Assembly: GCA_020629335.1 (NCBI GenBank)
Contig: JAHDDN010000199.1
Location: 1 to 9,287 of the forward strand
Direction: 5' to 3'
Length of the DNA: 9,287 nucleotides
Source of the DNA: Chitinophagales bacterium
GTDB lineage: Bacteria; Bacteroidota; Bacteroidia; Chitinophagales; UBA2359
The translations under genes and the position numbers were made by a program. The notes beneath the pieces were generated by a model. It worked only from the letters and a program-made list of their open reading frames with translations, was not told the DNA's origin and made no database searches. This document shows positions 6,477-9,287 of this stretch, in pieces (position 1 is the first letter of the stretch; each line of letters opens with the position of its first letter).

Positions 6477-6502
6477 AAAAATTAGCAGTTTTTCTAATTT
6501 TT
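6477..6502. other. Perfect 9-bp AT-rich inverted repeat
   Basis: AAAAATTAG (6477-6485) and CTAATTTTT (6494-6502) are perfect inverted repeats around an 8-base loop (CAGTTTTT). With A5 at one end and T5 at the other it could serve as a weak bidirectional terminator, but only one G-C pair is in the stem, so chance in AT-rich DNA is quite possible. Confidence 0.25.
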
Positions 6503-6633
6503 ATGAGTTCTAAAGTAGTATATTGCCAGCTAAACAGTGCTTGTACAAATGATAATGGCTGCTTTTTTTTTAAAATCCTAGCGCTTATCAACAATGTTAC
6601 TAATTATGTCTATAGTTTATAAATGAATTTGTA

Positions 6634-6641
6634 TAAGTTTG
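6634..6641 (+). promoter_or_regulatory. Probable -7 element of the pdxH promoter
   Basis: TAAGTTTG matches the Bacteroidota -7 consensus TAnnTTTG exactly and lies 31 nt before the pdxH ATG. No clean TTG is found 17-23 nt upstream; only AGTTTAT (6614-6620) is near the right place. A second, weaker box, TGAATTTG, is at 6624-6631. Confidence 0.4.
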
Positions 6642-6672
6642 TTATGAGTAGTCAAAATTTAAAAATAATAAG

Positions 6673-7329
6673 ATGAGTGGAAGTGAAAAAAACCTACATA
6701 ATTTCCGACAAGATTATCAAGCTGGTCGATTAAATAAAGCCCATGTCAATCCCAATCCTTTCAAGCAATTTGAAAATTGGTTTGAAGAAGTATTAGCCTC
6801 CAAAATTAAGGAAGCCAACGCTATGATAGTGGCTACATCTAGTAAAGAAGGTATTCCATCTGTAAGAACCGTTTTACTCAAGGGATACGGGCCAGAGGGT
6901 TTTATCTTTTATACTAATTATGAAAGCCGCAAAGGAAAAGAAATAATTGAAAATCCTAATGTAGCGATCTTATTTTATTGGGATATACTGGAGCGGCAAG
7001 TACGCATAGAAGGAAAAGCGGAAAAAATTGCTTCCGACTTATCAGATGCTTATTTCAATAAAAGACCTAAAGCTAGTAGAATTGGGACTATCGCCTCACC
7101 TCAAAGTCAAGTCATTGAATCCCGACAACTATTAGAGGACAAAGTGATGGCTTTAAATAAAGAGTATGCTAATCAAGAAAACATAAAGCGCCCAGATCAC
7201 TGGGGTGGATTTATTGTAAAGCCACAAAGCTTTGAGTTTTGGCAAGGGCGTTCCAGTCGATTACACGATCGATTAGTATACCGTTTTCAAGAAAATAATA
7301 ATTGGATAATAGAGCGATTAGCTCCTTAA
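6673..7329 (+). CDS. pdxH: Pyridoxamine 5'-phosphate oxidase
   Basis: FMN-dependent oxidase that turns pyridoxamine-5'-P or pyridoxine-5'-P into pyridoxal-5'-P, the last step of de novo and salvage vitamin B6 synthesis; a cytosolic homodimer. The 218 residues equal the length I recall for E. coli PdxH, with the same C-terminus RLAP. FMN-contact motifs are RTVLLKGY (65-72), YTNYESRKGKE (80-90), ERQVRIEGKAE (107-117), and ASPQSQVI (141-148). The PLP-site signature FWQGRSSRLHDR (189-200) includes Arg196 and His198, equivalent to Arg197/His199 of E. coli. An in-frame TAG at 6649-6651, with no start codon between, fixes the ATG. There is no Shine-Dalgarno. It is a single gene that converges with atpG across a 12-bp gap with no obvious terminator. 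PLP is the cofactor of GcvP, partner of gcvT, but this is not an operon link. Confidence 0.97.
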   Translation: MSGSEKNLHNFRQDYQAGRLNKAHVNPNPFKQFENWFEEVLASKIKEANAMIVATSSKEGIPSVRTVLLKGYGPEGFIFYTNYESRKGKEIIENPNVAILFYWDILERQVRIEGKAEKIASDLSDAYFNKRPKASRIGTIASPQSQVIESRQLLEDKVMALNKEYANQENIKRPDHWGGFIVKPQSFEFWQGRSSRLHDRLVYRFQENNNWIIERLAP

Positions 7330-7341
7330 TCAGATAATCTA

Positions 7342-8229
7342 TTAGCTACCCAAAGCTTCTGCACCTGCTGCGATCTCCGTGATCTCTGTTGTAATAGCAG
7401 CTTGACGAGCTTTATTGTACATGATTTTTAGATCACGCTTCAATTCTTCTGCATTCTCTGTGGCATTATCCATTGCTGTCATACGCGCACCATGCTCTGA
7501 AGCATTATTATCTAAAATGAAGCTATAAATCTGTGTCTTAATAATCTTTGGTACTAATTCTTCAAGTAATATTTCTTTGGAAGGCTCGAAGATATAATCT
7601 GATTTAGTACTTTTTCCTTCGTTGGATTCTATTTTTTGGATAGGCATCGTTTGTACACTTCTAACCTCTTGTACAACCGCATTAACAAACTCACTATAAA
7701 CGACCTCAACAACATCATACTCCTCATTACTATAAGCTTCCATGACGCTCTCTACTGTTTCAGATACGTTCTCAAAACTTAGTCTTGTAAATAGATCTAC
7801 ATGATCGCTAACTAAAGTGATATCTTTATATCTTTTAAAATAATCGTTTCCTTTCTTTCCAATACCTAATACTGAAACATTGCCTTTTGCTCTTTGTTCC
7901 GCATATTTTTCTTTCAATAAATTCTCTGTCTTTTTAATCAACTGAGAATTAAAACCACCACATAAACCTCTATCTGAAGTAATTACAATGATTAAAACAT
8001 TATTAGGGTCTCTGTGCGTAGCAAAAGTAGAGTCTACACCACCTTCAGAAGCAGAAACAATATTACCCAACATTTCTGTTAACTTTTTAGAGTAAGGACG
8101 CATTTGAGTAATTGCCTGTTGCGCTCTACGCAATTTTGAGGCAGCTACTAATTTCATGGCCTTAGTAATTTGTTGAGTAGAATTAATCGAGCTAATTCTA
8201 TTACGAACTTCTTTAAGTTTACCTGACAT
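7342..8229 (-). CDS. atpG: ATP synthase F1 subunit gamma
   Basis: The central rotor shaft of F1, which turns inside the alpha3-beta3 ring and couples proton flow to ATP synthesis; attached to the membrane complex on the cytoplasmic side. The 295 residues are slightly longer than E. coli gamma. The two coiled-coil helices are clear: N-terminal NRISSINSTQQITKAMKLVA (about 10-29) onward to 60, and C-terminal from SEHGARMTAMDNATENAEE (about 244-262) to AAGAEAL. TSDRGLCGGFN (84-94) is the conserved Rossmann-like domain motif. A TGA two codons upstream fixes the start. It follows atpA on the same strand after 66 bp and ends the operon; atpD and atpC are not downstream (pdxH is, in the opposite direction), as in other Bacteroidota where beta and epsilon are encoded elsewhere. 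A strong terminator-like hairpin lies directly before it. Confidence 0.97.
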   Translation of the reverse strand: MSGKLKEVRNRISSINSTQQITKAMKLVAASKLRRAQQAITQMRPYSKKLTEMLGNIVSASEGGVDSTFATHRDPNNVLIIVITSDRGLCGGFNSQLIKKTENLLKEKYAEQRAKGNVSVLGIGKKGNDYFKRYKDITLVSDHVDLFTRLSFENVSETVESVMEAYSNEEYDVVEVVYSEFVNAVVQEVRSVQTMPIQKIESNEGKSTKSDYIFEPSKEILLEELVPKIIKTQIYSFILDNNASEHGARMTAMDNATENAEELKRDLKIMYNKARQAAITTEITEIAAGAEALGS

Positions 8230-8248
8230 ACTTCATTATTTGAAAGAG

Positions 8249-8287
8249 AAAAAAATAAGTGAAGATTTGCTAGCAAATCTTCACTTA
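8249..8287 (-). terminator. Intrinsic terminator/attenuator hairpin between atpA and atpG
   Basis: Positions 8256-8287 form a perfect 32-bp palindrome (half-site TAAGTGAAGATTTGCT). As RNA on the - strand it folds into a 14-bp stem with a CUAG loop, followed directly by seven U (8255-8249). It starts 8 nt after the atpA stop and its U-tract ends 19 nt before the atpG ATG. The T-tract is only on the - strand side, matching the direction of the operon. Because atpG must still be made, it is probably leaky, conditional, or works as an mRNA-end stabiliser after processing. Confidence 0.78.
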
Positions 8288-8295
8288 AAATCTAT

Positions 8296-9287
8296 TTATG
8301 ATTTGAAACCTGAAGCAACGCTTGCTGCAATTTCTTCAATTTTCTTTTTCAGATCATCATTAATTTTACCTTTTCTTAGCTGCTCTAACACATCTGATCC
8401 TTTACGATCCATCTCTGCTAAGAAGGCTTCTTCAAACTCTCTTACTTTTTCAGTAGGCACTTCACTTAACTTACCTGCTGTACCCAAGTGGATAATAGCC
8501 ACTTGCTTCTCAACAGATACAGGTGAATACTGTGCTTGCTTCAAGATTTCCACATTTCTCTCGCCCTTATCTAATACCGCTTTAGTGGCAGCATCTAAGT
8601 CAGAACCGAATTTAGAGAAAGCCTCTAACTCACGGAACTGTGCTTGATCTAACTTCAAGGTACCAGATACTTTCTTCATAGATTTGATCTGTGCACTCCC
8701 CCCCACTCTTGATACTGAAAGTCCCACATCAATTGCTGGACGAATACCAGAGTTAAATAGATCCGCATCCAAGAAGATTTGGCCATCTGTAATTGAGATC
8801 ACATTCGTTGGGATATAAGCTGATACATCACCCGCTTGAGTCTCAATAATAGGAAGAGCCGTTAAAGAGCCTCCACCTTTTACTTTATCTTTCAAAGCTT
8901 CTGGTAAATCGTTCATAGACTTTGCGATATCATCATTCTCATTGATCTTCGCAGCACGCTCTAACAAACGAGAGTGTAAGTAGAATACATCACCAGGATA
9001 TGCCTCACGACCAGGAGGACGCTTCAATAATAGTGATACCTCACGGTAGGCAACGGCTTGCTTAGATAAATCATCATAAACTACCAATGCCGAACGACCA
9101 GTATCTCTAAAGTACTCTCCAATCGCCGCACCAGAATATGGAGCGTAGAATTGAAGTGGAGCTGGCTCAGATGCAGATGCGTTAACGATTACCGTATAAC
9201 TCATGGCACCATTTGCTTCTAATGCTTTTGCAACCCCTGCTACAGTAGATGCTTTTTGCCCAACTGCTACATAAATACAGAATACAG
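8296..9287 (-). CDS. atpA: ATP synthase F1 subunit alpha (C-terminal part, cut by window edge)
   Basis: Alpha alternates with catalytic beta in the F1 hexamer and holds non-catalytic nucleotide sites. The window has the last 329 residues. The reading frame stays open to the right edge (residues [15 protein letters not shown] just inside it), so the Met at 9204 is internal and not the start; about 190-200 N-terminal residues, including the Walker A loop, lie beyond. Seen in order: [21 protein letters not shown] (Walker B region), RRPPGREA-like [43 protein letters not shown], and [10 protein letters not shown] with the Arg that reaches into the catalytic site of beta (Arg376 in E. coli). The helical C-terminal domain ends in VASGFKS. 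First of the two atp genes here, followed by atpG. Confidence 0.98.
   Translation of the reverse strand, partial: VFCIYVAVGQKASTVAGVAKALEANGAMSYTVIVNASASEPAPLQFYAPYSGAAIGEYFRDTGRSALVVYDDLSKQAVAYREVSLLLKRPPGREAYPGDVFYLHSRLLERAAKINENDDIAKSMNDLPEALKDKVKGGGSLTALPIIETQAGDVSAYIPTNVISITDGQIFLDADLFNSGIRPAIDVGLSVSRVGGSAQIKSMKKVSGTLKLDQAQFRELEAFSKFGSDLDAATKAVLDKGERNVEILKQAQYSPVSVEKQVAIIHLGTAGKLSEVPTEKVREFEEAFLAEMDRKGSDVLEQLRKGKINDDLKKKIEEIAASVASGFKS

Larger units (their letters stand above)
6161..6672. other. 512-bp intergenic region between kinase and pdxH
   Basis: A very AT-rich stretch between two divergently transcribed genes. I see no convincing coding region: the longest + strand candidate is a 39-codon ORF at 6503-6622, and there are a few ORFs of 7-10 codons. 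It contains three inverted repeats (6186-6228, 6399-6435, 6477-6502), a T9 tract after GGCTGC (6563-6571), and a probable pdxH promoter near 6634. No clear TAnnTTTG promoter was found close to the kinase start. No tRNA-like or transposase sequence is visible. Confidence 0.8.

Noticed and set aside
6644..6676. 10-codon upstream ORF whose TGA overlaps the pdxH ATG (ATGA)
   Set aside because: The best pdxH promoter box ends at 6641, so transcription would begin at or after this ATG; no RBS and no sign of conservation can be seen.
7330..7341. Possible terminator between convergent pdxH and atpG
   Set aside because: Only 12 bp separate the genes and they contain just a tiny palindrome (AGATAATCT); no stem with a U-tract.
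8240..8647. 135-codon open frame on the + strand over the end of atpA
   Set aside because: Antisense to the conserved alpha subunit and starting inside the atpA-atpG hairpin region; no recognisable motifs.
8296..9204. Reading atpA as starting at the Met encoded at 9204
   Set aside because: The same frame continues upstream to the window edge with typical alpha-subunit residues (VAVGQKAS), so that Met is internal.

Overview
The window is AT-rich chromosomal DNA of ordinary core-metabolism genes, probably from a member of the Bacteroidota (a Cytophagales-like lineage is my best guess). Three things point there. Gene starts almost never carry a Shine-Dalgarno sequence and are preceded by A/T-rich DNA. 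Good matches to the Bacteroidota promoter (TTG or TTTG near -33, TAnnTTTG near -7) lie in front of rlmN, the amidohydrolase and pdxH. The gene families and the atpA-atpG order also fit. No phage, integrase, CRISPR array, tRNA or rRNA gene was seen.

Left part (1-3753): gcvT (glycine cleavage T protein) and a comB-like phosphosulfolactate phosphatase run on the + strand. They are separated by a short GC-richer patch resembling a REP-type palindrome. Facing them on the - strand is the two-gene unit rlmN-purU. comB and purU converge on a perfect 11-bp hairpin that probably terminates both. GcvT makes 5,10-methylene-THF and PurU releases formate from 10-formyl-THF, so both touch the folate one-carbon pool, though they are not in one operon.

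Middle part (3754-6672): an 88-bp divergent promoter region separates rlmN from a metal-dependent amidohydrolase of the nucleoside-deaminase type. The amidohydrolase ends tail-to-tail with a soluble PAS-like sensor histidine kinase on the - strand, and the two coding regions overlap by 27 bp. The kinase has no response regulator beside it and lacks the usual Thr/Asn of the HisKA phosphatase motif. A 512-bp stretch without a convincing gene follows. It holds three inverted repeats, one weak 39-codon ORF and a probable pdxH promoter.

Right part (6673-9287): pdxH (pyridoxamine-phosphate oxidase, + strand) converges with the end of the ATP synthase operon on the - strand, atpA (cut by the window edge) followed by atpG. 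The 66-bp atpA-atpG gap contains a perfect 32-bp palindrome followed by seven U residues in the mRNA. This is a textbook intrinsic terminator inside an operon, and it could lower gamma-subunit expression relative to alpha. It is the most interesting signal here. I found no evidence for a new multi-gene system.
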